Origin: Terebella lapidaria
Lineage: Eukaryota > Annelida > Polychaeta > Terebellida > Terebellidae
Assembly (NCBI GenBank): GCA_949152475.1
Contig: OX424563.1
Location: forward strand, 24,773,001 to 24,837,000
Reading direction: 5' to 3'
Length of the DNA: 64,000 bases
Each line of letters begins with the position of its first letter. Positions within the stretch are counted from its first letter, which is position 1. This document shows, in pieces, positions 1 through 30,890 of this stretch. The position numbers were made by a program, and so were the translations under genes. The notes under the pieces are model-generated. The model was not told where the DNA came from, searched no databases, and worked only from the letters and a program-made list of their open reading frames with translations.

Positions 1-2901
1 TTGACAATTGCTGGTTGTTTTCCAAATGATTTCCGTGAATTTTCATCAATTTTGAGTAATTCACTATATATCCTGAGAAGATCATTTGAAAATACCAAGA
101 CCTAATACCTGGAATATTATTGTTGTTTTCTATAAATCACTCTTATTGTAAGCTGTTTATCAAAAGTTGGTTGTGCTATTATTGCTCATGGCATAAAAAA
201 TGAACATCTGAAATTGGCAATTTTTCATATATATACACAAGCCCTGGAAACCAGAAATTATCATGGCAGTGAATGAGTTTATCAGAGTGCTTGAAAACAC
301 AAGGGCCTCACGTAGCCATGCATGGACCAAAGGTACGGCCCGCTTTCCTTTTGTCAGACGACAATGTCCAGCCTAACATGTTACCCAACAGACCGGTTTG
401 TTTGCGACAATATGTTATGGCATGAGGACAGTTATGAAGTGAAGAACAGGACATTATTTTCTGCAGAAAAAGGGGTTAATCTTCTGTTAGGGTACATGCT
501 TCTATAATCAATATAGTTTGGCATTTTGGTGCAATCTTTGTCATTATTTGATTGGCTATATATAAATGGAAGTTGAAAGGGATAAAATAGCATCTAAACT
601 TTGAACGACAGCAACACAAAATTGATAACATTTTTGGTCATAACCCATTGAAAAAATTTTGGGGATCCAACCATAAGAAATCACAGACAACAATTTGAAT
701 TATGAATATCCCGATGCCATCCCATAACACTACTGAAAGCTTTCCCCACTGAACGCATCCCTGATGTTGTTGTATACAGATTGACTACCTATTTACTGTG
801 ATATCAGTTTTATAGCTATGTTTAGTGTTATTTCTGACAAAATTTTCATGAGGTAGACCTGAAAAGTTAGTGTCAGAGAATAAGACTTCCCATCAATCCC
901 ATGTCTTTATTTCTTCGACAGTGCTTCTACAGTTTTCTTCCTTGAATCAATTGACCAAACACGGAAAAAGGAGTCTGCTATGGTGATACAACTGATCCAT
1001 ACTTTGCAAATAGATCTAGCCTGTATTTAGCGTGTTCACAGGCGCTTATTCATGTTTTGAACCGGGACCAAGAGCCTAAATGTACCAAGTACAAAACTTC
1101 TCATAAGAAACATGTTTAAACAATTTAGGAAAATCCTGCATACAGCGTATACCATGGGAGTTGGTCTTTAATTTTCTGCAATCCTAAAAATATTGGAGCT
1201 TATCATGCTTATTGTGAAGAACACAATCATTCAAAAATTTATCATCGACATTTCCTTCAGGTTGATCCAATACTGCAGTACAAGTTGACATTTAGATCAA
1301 GGCAGGCCTTTATGTGCACATGGAATGCATTCAACCTATAAACATGATAAACAGCAAAGTAGTTATAAGTAATAAATACATTTGTAAACTGGTATATTGG
1401 TTATTACAAGCCTGATGGTTTGTGAACATATTTAGCAATACATGTACATGTATTATAGATCATAGTTTGCATGTTCCAATCAAGTCAACATCCAGGTATT
1501 TTCAAGGCCTGTTATTAACATAAAATGTCACTGACTATTGCACCGTTAGGTCGGAATGCCCTAGAAGTTCTATTGTTTTCAGGTTAGTCCCCCCATGGAT
1601 GTGCACTGAAACAAACCCTTGTATTGATCCAAATAATACATTTTCAAACCCTCATGAAACGGAAAGAGATGTCAATGTATCGCAAAGGCATAAATACCAG
1701 TTGATTAGGTGCAAGAAACAATTTTATGATCATGATATAAATGTCAATAATCAAAAAGTACTTGCAAATAGAGTGAAAGCTGGATTATTTAGTGTTTCAA
1801 GAAATATCTTCATGAAACAACTAATCATACTTAATTAAGACTTGAACATAATATTGATGAATTGATCACGATTAGGAAATAAAGAAAGGTGTAAAAAATG
1901 CTTAATGACAAAGCTCTTACACAGTGGAAAATCACAGAGATCTTGCTTTGATTGTACTGGAAAAAATATATATCTGCGTCCAAATGGCTATTCTCGTTCA
2001 ATATATCTGGCCCAGATGGTGCTCGCAATATGCCGATGTGCTTTTATACCAGTGATACATGCACTGTACAATAATAAAATGTATGTCATTCAATTCAGCC
2101 AGCAGATAACTGTATGAAGGTCTATGCGATGAACATAGACCACTATTTGATTTCGTTGCAGATAATTCTAAACGATGCACTGGCTGAATCACTAAACAGG
2201 GCAGCATATACCGTATTGTGCCTGAACCGTTATGTCACGCTGAAGGCTGCATATATAGGAAACCAATTTCAATCGGTCGATGCTTTGGGGGAAAAAACCC
2301 AACAACATTAAACTATGTCAAGATCTGACGAATATGTCGTGCTTCACATGTTTTGGTTCATCTTGACTTTTGCCTCGCTGGATTGATGGACATGTATTAC
2401 TGTTTAGATATCTATATGTACAATATAAGCCAGCATGATCCTATAGCTGTTTACTGCCACTATGCGTGATGTAATTAATTTATTGGTCGGATAGCAACCA
2501 TTTCTGCTGGCAGTTTGTTTTGGCATTGAACAAATTCATCTATGGTGGATACTTTTAGTGTGTGAAACTCTCCTTGCGTACATTTACTGTTCATCTTGTT
2601 CAAACAAACTGGATATGCATTTATTGGATACTATACATAAAATATATTGATTACTTTATATTAAATGCTATCAGACTGCAATATGCATGGAGGGAATGGG
2701 CTTGCTACCTGCAAGAGGCACTGATGGATGTATCAATCTTAAAAATGGTATATTTGCATGATTTAGTATGAGGTAATGTCCTTTATCACATACCGCTACA
2801 TGTAGATGTTAGCAAATTTGTGAGCTTCACAGCTTCATTAAATTATGATTAGTTTTGATTAATACAGTGACTTAAGAATTTTTCTATTTCACTCGTTGCA
2901 G
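1..2901. other. Non-coding stretch upstream of CCDC186 coding exon 1
   Basis: I see no supportable coding exon, RNA gene or clear repeat here. Only short random reading frames occur. Because the first coding exon of CCDC186 starts right after an AG acceptor at 2900-2901, part of this stretch is probably the intron between a non-coding first exon and the coding part. I could not locate that first exon or a promoter. Confidence 0.5.
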
Positions 2902-2902
2902 G

Positions 2903-21331
<18,429 letters not shown>

Positions 21332-24300
21332 CGTGGTAAAGTAGCGCCACCTAGAGGCAAAATGTGGAACCACTAAATCCAAATGTGAGAGTAGGGTCTA
21401 CTTCCTCATTATCTGTGTTTCATGAGTGCACGACTTTGTGTTGAAAATCTGGGTTTTCCTACCTGCGAAAATGGAGCAAAAGTTAAATTTGATGGGGATT
21501 TGTGTAAACATAAGAAAATGATGTAACTTTCACAGTTTGAATTACTGTAGATCCTTATCCTAGTCTGAATCGCGCTGCTAATAATAAATTAACAATAGTA
21601 TTCAAATGTACATAGATGCTGTAATTATATTGTAAATAGATTTAAATTGTACTTGTAAATAGATGGAAATATAGAGTTAGCAACTAAAATGTATTGAGCA
21701 AATACAATGTGTTGTATGTGTGGGATTAAAGGTTAGTGTACCGGTATCTATAAATTCAAGAGTTTAGAATTTGAAGTTATTTACAACTTTTCAACCGTAA
21801 CCAGCATTTAGCCCTCGTGTTTCACGGGGTCGTTAAGAATCCTAATTTTCAGGCTGGTAATATTTAGCTGTGTTAATATATCAGTTCAATAGAAATATAT
21901 CATTTAAATATTTTACCGTATACATGTATATTGAATAATGCTAAAAGGGACTGCTTCAGCCAAACTATGCAATTTTGTGTAATAAAATAGTTCTCCTGTG
22001 CTACATTGACACACAAACAGCTTTTGTACATATTATATAGAAATTTTGCCAGCCAAATATTCCCTTTTCTGTGATGGCATCGAATTGCACATGCTTTTCC
22101 CATACTATATTTCTTTGTTTGAACTGTATTCGTTTCAGCTACATCTGTAGCAGATAGACTTTGTTCGCATGAATTTTTTCTTTGCATTCTGCTACTTTTG
22201 AGCAGGTTTATTTATTTCATAAACAGTCAACAATACTTGTGACATTCCAAATATGAAATTTCATTCCAGTATTTGACTTTAATACTACCATGATTTGAGT
22301 AGAGCCATGAAAAAGTGTGTATTTTATGATTGTATGAATAATGCAGATATATACATCTCGCCATAAACAAACAATATTGTTGCAGTAAAGATGAAATACT
22401 ATTGCGTTCCAGGAAAAAAAAACAATTCATTTTGGGTCATCTTTCTCTGAAATGTTGTTGGTAATTTTGCAAATTTCTGATAAGCATGGTTAGAACTGTG
22501 TTGGACTGTCACTTCAAATAAGAAAAGGGTATTTGACCCGTACATGTAGCTTGATCTAGTACATCATTACTGTTATATTCACGTGATATATAACACTTGA
22601 ATTTCATCACATATCCCACCATTGTCTATAATATTGATTTTTTTTAGCAAGTGTGTTTGTCAATTGTCATGCATGTGTGCCTGTGAATGTATGTTGTTTC
22701 AGTTTTTCCCCTACTCACGAAATGTGAATATGATTATCTTTGTGCACCCAAGTTATCCCTTTCTAATTTATCTATATAAAAAAAAACTTGGGGTTAATTA
22801 ACACTAAATGAAATAAGTGTCTTTCACAGAAAATATTCTTTAATAATTTAAAAAAATTATTAGATCATTTGACCTTTTCACCCGTTTGATTATGGGTAAA
22901 TTGACTTGCATATTCAGTTGAATGCAATACTTTGCACATTTCGTGAGTGTTCGTATGTATGTCTGTTTGTAGTTATGATAATGGTAGTTTTAGAATTAAA
23001 ATTTCAAGTACAGGAATTTGTAAATAAATGTCGAAAATGTACAGAAATGTGGCAAGATGAGAAATTCTGTTTGTAAATTGAAATAGCAGACTGTGCAATG
23101 TGTACATTGATTGTATGTGAAAATGTACATTATTCGTTCACGAATGTAAAAGTATTGGCATTTTGATGAAATCATGAATTGTTGTCTCAATTTCATCGAT
23201 TCATATTTGAACAATTTCACGTGTATTCTGCATGAATAGGCAATTGGTGATTCTTGTATAATTGTGATGTTTGTATAAATGTGATGTTTGAATGTTTGTA
23301 TAGGCGACTCTGTTATTAGGGTCCTGTTTCACGAAGAATTTAAATCTACTGTAGCCCACTAAGTTTAGTGTATTAGTGTATCAACTCCAACGCTAAACTT
23401 AGTCGGATAAAGTATATTTAAATTTTTTGTGAAATAGGCCCCATTTATGTTTGTTTAGCCTGTTTAGATGTCAGTAGCCATACTAATGTAGTGAAATATG
23501 TAGTGAATTTGAAGTGATAGATTTTACCCAAAAATATTCACCGAGTAAGTTCACTACAATATGTTTTATAGAAATACTTGCTTGGTGCACAGTACAAATT
23601 ATAACTTAATACCGTGAATCTAAAATAAAAGTACAATTTAGAGAGAAGAATATATTTTCCACTGGCATGATTTAGGAAGATATATATTCCTGTAACGTGC
23701 TATATAATGATGTCCATAAGAAATCCAGTTTGTCGAACAAAGCCATGAATTCATGTTCAGCTGTGATTGGTTCAAATATAGTGATCGAGTGCCAATGTTA
23801 CTTGTTGAATTTCCGATGGCTAATAAATTTACTGTATGACTGTGCTCCGCTTTGATTTTGTGTGTTTTACAGACAGCTAGGATTTTAGTTGAACTTTCAT
23901 CCGACTACACAAGTCATGTATCACTGAATGAGTACCAATCCAAGTTATCATGAATGCAAATAGTGTTTTACAGTTTCTATGCTACAAAATCAGTTCTTTC
24001 AATATTTCAAAAGAAATGCATGCTAAAACGTTCAATTTGAAACTGAGAAACAAAATTTTCACGAATTTCCCCAATAAATTTGAGCCTCTTCAAGCAAAGT
24101 AATCTCAGAAGATACTTCAGTATGTAACGGACGGTTTATTCGGGTCACACACACTCAAACAAATATTTACTTTACACTATCTTCACAGAAGGCAACAAAA
24201 TGCCTTTGTGAACTAACTGGAAGCACCAACAGAAACATGGAAACTGGAAAACTTGTGCATTTCCGTTCCGATAAAAACACAAATTGCATTTAATTGCGTT

Positions 24301-25534
24301 ACTAGATACATTGCATAAAAACGTAGAGGTCTGGATATTTATATTTGGGCTCCTAAACTCCTCCTAGGTATTTTATACACCGAGGAACATACTGAACATG
24401 TAACACATAGTTTCACAATACCACAAATAAAAGCCCATTTAATGGAATACTTCCAATAAAATTAGGACAGTTTGACGAAAATGTGTATACTCAATCCAGA
24501 GAATTTAGTTAAGAGATGAGAGATGAACAATTGTCACGTTGTATTATTTTTGTTGGGGAAAAAATATTCCCAGCTACTATCTACAGATATCATTGTAGAT
24601 AAAATTTAATAGTTATGTAAATAGCATTGTAAAGACACAAAAGACTAGAGTACTTTTAGTATCACATCTAAAACTCGATAACTGCACTCCAAATCAGGTT
24701 CACAAGTGAAGAGTGCAATTGCTACCAAAACATTAGGCTACAGGCTACACTGGTTATTCAGTGAAAAGTTTTGTACAATGATTTACATCTTAAACCTGGA
24801 TAATTAAGATGAGGTATCAGTTATATTCTGGAAGTATGGTGGTAACTCTTTTCTATTTTCTTTTCCTGTGAATCTACTGAATTTGTTTTCTTGCAAATCT
24901 TTCTTCATCGAACTTCATTCGAGAAGTTGTACTGGTAAAATTATTATTGTTCAACAATACCTCCAGTTAAATATATTTCTACATTTGCAGATATAAATGG
25001 CAAATTTTGCTTGTTGGTGCGTGCCGACACAAAAATCACGAAGCAAAATGTCCCACTTCTGTGTACATACCGGTACAAGAATTGATAAACTTGTGAAAAT
25101 TCATTTCCGTGAATTAGTCGTGCCTGTGAAAATGCAAACTTGAATTCCACTGGAATTTTCTAATGCTACACTATATGGATGTGCATATGAATACAATTTA
25201 TCACATTCGTCTTTGGTCCAACACACATTTCCAGCATAAATTGATCACACTGCTTGTAACTCATGTATCAATAAATATATATATATATATACAGATCATC
25301 ATAATGTTCAAACACCTAATAAAAATAGCATTATTCGTCTCAATTAATTGCTGTAGTTTCATGGATCAGGGACAAAACTTTCAAGTTAGACAAAATTTCA
25401 ATTGGAATGGAGGGAAAAAAGATTGCAACCCAGACGGTTAAAAAAATTTGTGTCCCATCTTGGATTGAATCACTATCGAAGACAAATTATTGAAAAAAAA
25501 TGTGTAAAACGTTGATCCCGTTATGCTTTTCCCG
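21332..25534. other. Intergenic region and probable 3' UTRs between convergent CCDC186 and SPEF1
   Basis: AT-rich sequence without supportable coding exons. CCDC186 (plus) and SPEF1 (minus) end here facing each other, so the stretch holds both 3' UTRs. Several AATAAA-like words are present and I could not choose the real polyadenylation site. A short (TA)n run lies near 25270. Confidence 0.5.
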
Positions 25535-28500
25535 CTATTTCCTCTTGACATTGGCTCCTGGTGGCCGAAGCTGGACCTCCATCCGATCCAGACGACCCTG
25601 GAGGTCATCAATACGGATGTCCTTCAGGTGCAGGAGGTGCTCCAGCCTCCGGACCTTGGCTTGTAAAATCTGAAAAGTTTTTACAATCCACACATTAGCT
25701 AGAGTATGTCAAGGCCTGAAGACGCATTGTGGCATTTTGACTATCTGCTCTGCATCTCTACCATTCGTGACCGCAAAACTGCCTTGAAAATAGTTTATAC
25801 GACTCTACGATGCACTGTTTTTACTACACTGAATATTTATAATTACCTCTCTAAAACCATCATGTATTTTGACCTGGCATTTGTATTTGTATTGATGTAG
25901 ACAAAGTAATACGTCTGAATACTCTACTAGACCTGTATGGTTTCCTCCTTGGCGAGCAGATCTTGCTCCTTCTCCTCTACGGCGAGTTTCGGAACCGTGT
26001 CGTGTTTGTACTGGCGTGGGTCGGGTACAGGTTGTGGCTGGTAGTGCTGTGCGGGTCCACTCATGCCCGTCCCGAGACCGAAGTGAGGGGAGGGAGACAT
26101 CTTGTGGCCATGGTTGGGACCCAGCTGGCTCAAGTCTTGGTTACTCCTGTATTATGCAGGAAAATCAGATAAATTAAAGCTAAGCATGAAATACATGTAG
26201 GTGGTTCTTTCTAATGAGAGCTCATAAAATATCAGTGTGGGTAAAGAATAAGTTGGGATAGACCTACCCCGCATGTTGGAGCCGATTGTCACGCCCAGGC
26301 CGACTTGCGTCTGAAACAGCGCTTGATTCTAAACATTGGGAGGACAGCCATGCAGTGGGGAATACATTGAGTGCATGCGGGTGGTGGGGGAGAGGGATTG
26401 AGGTGGAAGAATCCCCAGGAGAAATATTTGTGTTCAAACAGTGAAATCAATAGTCATGTGAAGTAGTTGAAAAAATATATACAACAGCGATGAAAATGGT
26501 AAAAAAAAGTTTGGAGAAGAGGTGATGCAACATAGATGAGAGAGAAGCAGGGTTGACAGTGGGGTAAAATAGAAATAGGACACTTGGTTAGGCTAGATTC
26601 ACTCACCAAATGTAAGTATGAAGATAAAATATAATTCTAAAAGATGACATGATCACTTAACGAAATTATGTTTTTTAGTATTACATGTTTTATTTTTTGC
26701 CTTTCTTATTTCGTTTTTAGGTTACCGGACCTATGGTCCGATAACCTATTGCCGTCACGTTGCGTCCGTCGTCTGTCCACAGCTGTATCTTTAAAGTTTA
26801 CAGGCGGATTTTTCTGAAATTTTGCACAAAAATGCCTAAAAATATTTCAAGAGGGTTTTTTTTTTTAGTTTTTTGATTTTCGCATTTTTCTCAAAATGGC
26901 GGCCATTTTTGACGAAAAATGGCCAATTTTGGACTTTGGCGGCCATTTTCTCAAAAACTGTCTGATCAGTTTTGAGATTTTTGTTTCAAAAGATTCCCCT
27001 TATGTACCTTTATGATGTGTATAAGTTTTGTTGCCCTTGAATCGCCGGTCTCCGTGTGGCGGCCATTTTGAATTTTTGACGAGTCGGCGAAAAAAAATTT
27101 TTTTTGCCCCAAATCGCGTTACTATCCATTTCGGGCCATTTCTAGGCAAAAAAAATTTTTTCACCCTTTGAAAAAAATTTTGGACTTGGAAAATTTTCGG
27201 CACCTTTTTCCTTCATAATGGGAGCTGCCTAGACTGTACTCATAGAATGCTTGAAGATAGAGCTTAGAAATTAGCACTTTCAAATGGGAAGTCATATATG
27301 AAGACTTGTGTGGTGACCTTGAATTTGACCTTGGATGACCTTGAAATGTCAAAACAGCCATTTTTGAGTCGAAAAATGCCCAAATTTGCACTTTGTTTGT
27401 CTTTAATCGAAAACTGTCTGATCACTTTTGAGATTTTTATTTCAAAACATAGTAATTGGGGTTTTTGACATGATGTGTATAAATATGTATATAGTGTATA
27501 AAGTGCCTTGAATTGCTCAAAAGGCTAGAAATTTAGGCTGAATAGGCCCCAAATTTAATTTTTGGTCGTTTTCCTTCAAATTTATCTGATCAGTTTTGAG
27601 ATTTTTGTTATAAAACATGCTAATTGGGGTCCCTGACATCGTGTATAAAGATGGAGTGCTTTGAATTGCTTAAAAGGCCCCTTGAGTGTGTAAATTGGCC
27701 TCTACAGCCAAAAAATGTTTGTAGGTATAGCTGGAATTGGAAGTCATATACATGTATACCACATATATATGTGGCTTTTTTGGGTGACGTTGAACTTGAC
27801 GTCAGATGACATTGAGTGCTATAGCTCAGTGTCACGTCCAACAAGAAATGTGTAAATTTCGTTTATAGACAAAAGACTTGTAGATAGACCTTGTATTTGT
27901 ATTTTGAACATACATGAATACAAGGTTATATGCTGCACACTTAATGATGACATTGAAGTTCACGAAGATGATTGGTTTATCTTAACGTCATATCTCACCT
28001 GTCCTGTTTTAACTAAAGTTGTCCGGTAACCTATCTTAGCCCTTGGGCTAATTTTTCTTTTATTGATATCATATTATTATTTGCCAGCCAAATATTCAAA
28101 TATGAAATAAAGATTTCGATTCTACACAGTATACTAGCATATATAATAGACTTACGTTTGATGGCCATGTTTTGATCCACTTCAGGTCGATCACTGAAAC
28201 CGCCACGCTTCTGCGCTTTGCTTCTCTGTTGCTCAAATAGATGTCGGTCGATTTTCCGTCGTAGCATCATGAGGAACTGTTCAATGGCGTACGGCTTACA
28301 CTGTACGATATTGTGCATGACGTCATCTGTGATCTCGAAGCCAAGCTTCTTGAATACCTTCCTGTTGTCATGATAAATAATATACAGACATTATGTATTC
28401 TGCATGCACTGCTTCCAATTACAGTAACTATTCAAATGAACCTATAACAGTATAGCTTATCATTGATAAATTGTTTAGCGTGTTTGATATTCTGTATCTC

Positions 28501-30890
28501 AGTATTAAAGTACTAGGAACATGAAAATATGATGTGAGCTCAGATTAAAGCACCATGTGAGCTGATCAGAACGGCTTTTACAGCATATGAATATCTCAAT
28601 TCCTTCAAAAGTTACAGTGCTTCAAAGTTCAAATTGCCCAAAGTACAATTTGAGAAATTATATAGCTCATTGGTATGCAAATTTGTATGCATGACGTCAC
28701 AGGGGGAACATTTTTTAATTAGCTGGTTTTATTGGCATAATAAAGTCTTTAGAAATTACAATTATTCAACAAAGCTTATTCCACATGCTCTTCATAATTG
28801 AGAGTCAATGAATTTCACATCTGGATAGTTGCCAAGGTTACCAGTATTGATATAAGGTCCCCTAGCAACCAGGGTTGCTATGGCCCAAATCCAAAGACAT
28901 ATCGATTAACAAACAAAACCAAAAGTGAAAATGGATTGACTTTACATGCATAATTAATATACAATAATCGGAATCCGTCAAAACCCATGTTTATGGTAGT
29001 TAGGATCCATAGCAACTAATGGTTGCTAGGGACTCCAGCAGGTGAATAGTAACCATGGCAACAGCAACACAGTGAACAACACTGATTATTGATCATGCCT
29101 ATAAATATCCCAAGATCAGGTTTACAATAATTCTGACCAGAACAATTATATTAAGACCCAAACTTGCCTAATTAAAAAAATTCCCCCTTCTACGTCACGA
29201 ATACCTCATTTGCATACTAATTAGCTTCTCGAAAAATCCAGAAGTGTTCAATCCAGCATGTGTTATAACCTACCAAAATGTGACATTCAAATCGCCATAA
29301 CTTTTTAACCAATAGAGATATTGGGATGTGGTAAACAACATTTTACTCAGCAAAACTAGGTCTCTCATCTGAGTTCACATCATTTTTTCATGTTCCTAGT
29401 ACTTTGACATGCATAAATTATGTGTGTAGAAATATTTGTGGAAAAAATAAGATATCAAAGTAAATGTTAGTGAGGACATCATGAAACAAAATACGTTAGC
29501 ACTTCAAACAGTATTAGTTAATGATATGCTTAATTACCTGTTGAGCAAATACCAGTTTGTCTTCTTTTGTGACGAGTTGAACGTTTGGGGATAATTGTGA
29601 ATTTCCACATAGTTTGGGAAAAAGTGTTTTACAACTTCCGCAATTAGGGCTGTCAATTAAAAAAAAGGTATTTGTAATTTACAGGATACCGATATTTAGG
29701 TTGTGTGGCGCATGCAATAAGGATCAAATTTATACATTTTTATGAGGGAATAATTCTACAATGAATGAATTCAAGTTCTACAAACATAAAGGCACTATGT
29801 AAAGTGAAGACAAAGGAAGTAAAGATCAAGTGTTTGCAGGGAGGAAAGAAAGAATTGAATAAATACCAAAATCATCAAACCTCAAAAATAATTAGCAAAC
29901 AAAAGGGGTTTAATAAGCACGGTTAGTATGTTAGTATGTACAATTTTTAGTAAAGACATTGTCAACTGTATGAAGTAATCAAACAGCACACACACAAACA
30001 ACTAGCAACTATATGAAGAAATTGACAGACCTATTAAGTAAGGTCCAATTAGTCAGTTTCAGTTCCGTTCTACAAGCTGAGTTATAGTTGTGTATTTCTA
30101 CGAATCGTGGAAAGAAGTGGTGAATGATCTCAGCCACCTGAACTGGAAATACATGAGAATGTAAATATAATGTGCGAATCATTCCAAAACAATCAATAGA
30201 CATGCTAGATAGGATCTTGAACTAAAAGATCTACTGCGTCTAAGATGGGGTCTATATATGAGTATTATGGGTCAAATAAATTAAGGTAGCGTGTATCTAT
30301 CAAATTGCAAATATAGTTAATTTCAGTTGGCAGATAAAGAAGGAAAACAAATTACCATTGATCTACTCTACTGGTAATAATGAAAATATAGCGTTCAAAT
30401 AAAGAACATCGATCCTATTCAATATTTCCCGAAGTATCATTATTTTTTCACCATAATTTGGATTAACATAACTGAAAATTAGAACTGGGTATATGTTCAC
30501 AATGATGGATGAGTACCGTTCTCGTTCATTATATGCATATGATTCTGAAGGATTAGATCTAGTCCAAAATAAGAAGGAAAAATTTGATAATAGATCTAGC
30601 TGATATTTATTCATGAATCATTACCCTTCAGTGAGTCAGTCTCAACTGGAATATTATTTCATTGCATTTGCCATGGCATTGGTCATAAAACCTACTAGTA
30701 TTGGACTAGATCTATATCTCTAAACGAAAAAAAGTTGGCAATCGGTGCTGTATGTACTCTACAACAATATATGCAACCTCGTACCCCCATCAGAAAAATC
30801 TCTCTGAATGTTTTTCTTTGGCCTTGAAAGTGGAATTTTGTCCACCCAAGTATACAACTCTTCCAACAGTTCTTCGTCCACTTCAGCCAT
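25535..30890 (-). CDS. SPEF1: SPEF1/CLAMP calponin-homology microtubule protein
   Basis: Minus-strand exons: 30890-30785, then one of two alternatives (30142-30031 or 29649-29538), 28361-28156, 26310-26268, 26146-25933 and 25669-25535. Phases fit throughout, giving 271 residues, close to vertebrate SPEF1. The N-terminal CH domain begins LYTWVDKIPLSRPKKNIQRD and continues through the alternative exon (HFFP.FVEIHNY) and KVFKKLGFEITDDVM. A Pro/Gln-rich linker follows. The C terminus is a short coiled coil with EKEQDLLAKEET and KVRRLEHLLHLKDIRI, the signature end of the family. Known: SPEF1 bundles and stabilises microtubules in the axonemal central apparatus and at cell cortices. The start is the first ATG in frame, directly followed by the conserved N terminus. 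The intron 26311-28155 holds a copy of the 26.7-kb repeat element, and the intron 28362-29537 holds a foldback element. Confidence 0.92.
26718..28057 (+). mobile_element. Repeat element family with hairpin ends, copy A
   Basis: The left end is ggttaccggacctatggtcc then gataacctattgccgt, itself a near-perfect hairpin. The right end is gtccggtaacctatc then ttagcccttgggctaattttt, again a hairpin. The two ends share the inverted 11-mer ggttaccggac/gtccggtaacc. The interior is rich in ggccattttg and tgaccttgaa words and has no coding capacity. Related copies are at 51752-52829 and, inverted, 61934-63470. It lies in a SPEF1 intron. Its class (Helitron-like, foldback or other) is not settled. Confidence 0.8.
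28506..29404. mobile_element. Foldback/MITE-like element of about 0.9 kb
   Basis: The ends are inverted copies: aagtactaggaacatgaaaa on the left, and tttttcatgttcctagtact on the right. Similarity continues inward, imperfectly, for about 200 bp; both arms carry a tatgcaaat/tgacgt(c)ac/agggggaa series. It lies in a SPEF1 intron and has no ORF. Confidence 0.7.
29538..29649 (-). other. SPEF1: SPEF1 alternative CH-domain exon B
   Basis: This 112-bp exon has an acceptor CAG before it and GTAATT after it. It encodes (A)LIAEVVKHFFPNYVEIHNY and then a QKKTNWYLLN end. Entry and exit phases are identical to those of exon A at 30031-30142, so either can join exon 1 (ending 30785) to the exon at 28361, but the two cannot be used together without adding a second copy of the same CH segment. 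Confidence 0.85.
30031..30142 (-). other. SPEF1: SPEF1 alternative CH-domain exon A
   Basis: This 112-bp exon has TTCCAG before it and GTCTGT after it. It encodes (V)QVAEIIHHFFPRFVEIHNY and then ELKLTNWTLLN. The size and phase equal those of exon B. It represents the same part of the CH domain, so the two arose by exon duplication. Confidence 0.85.
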
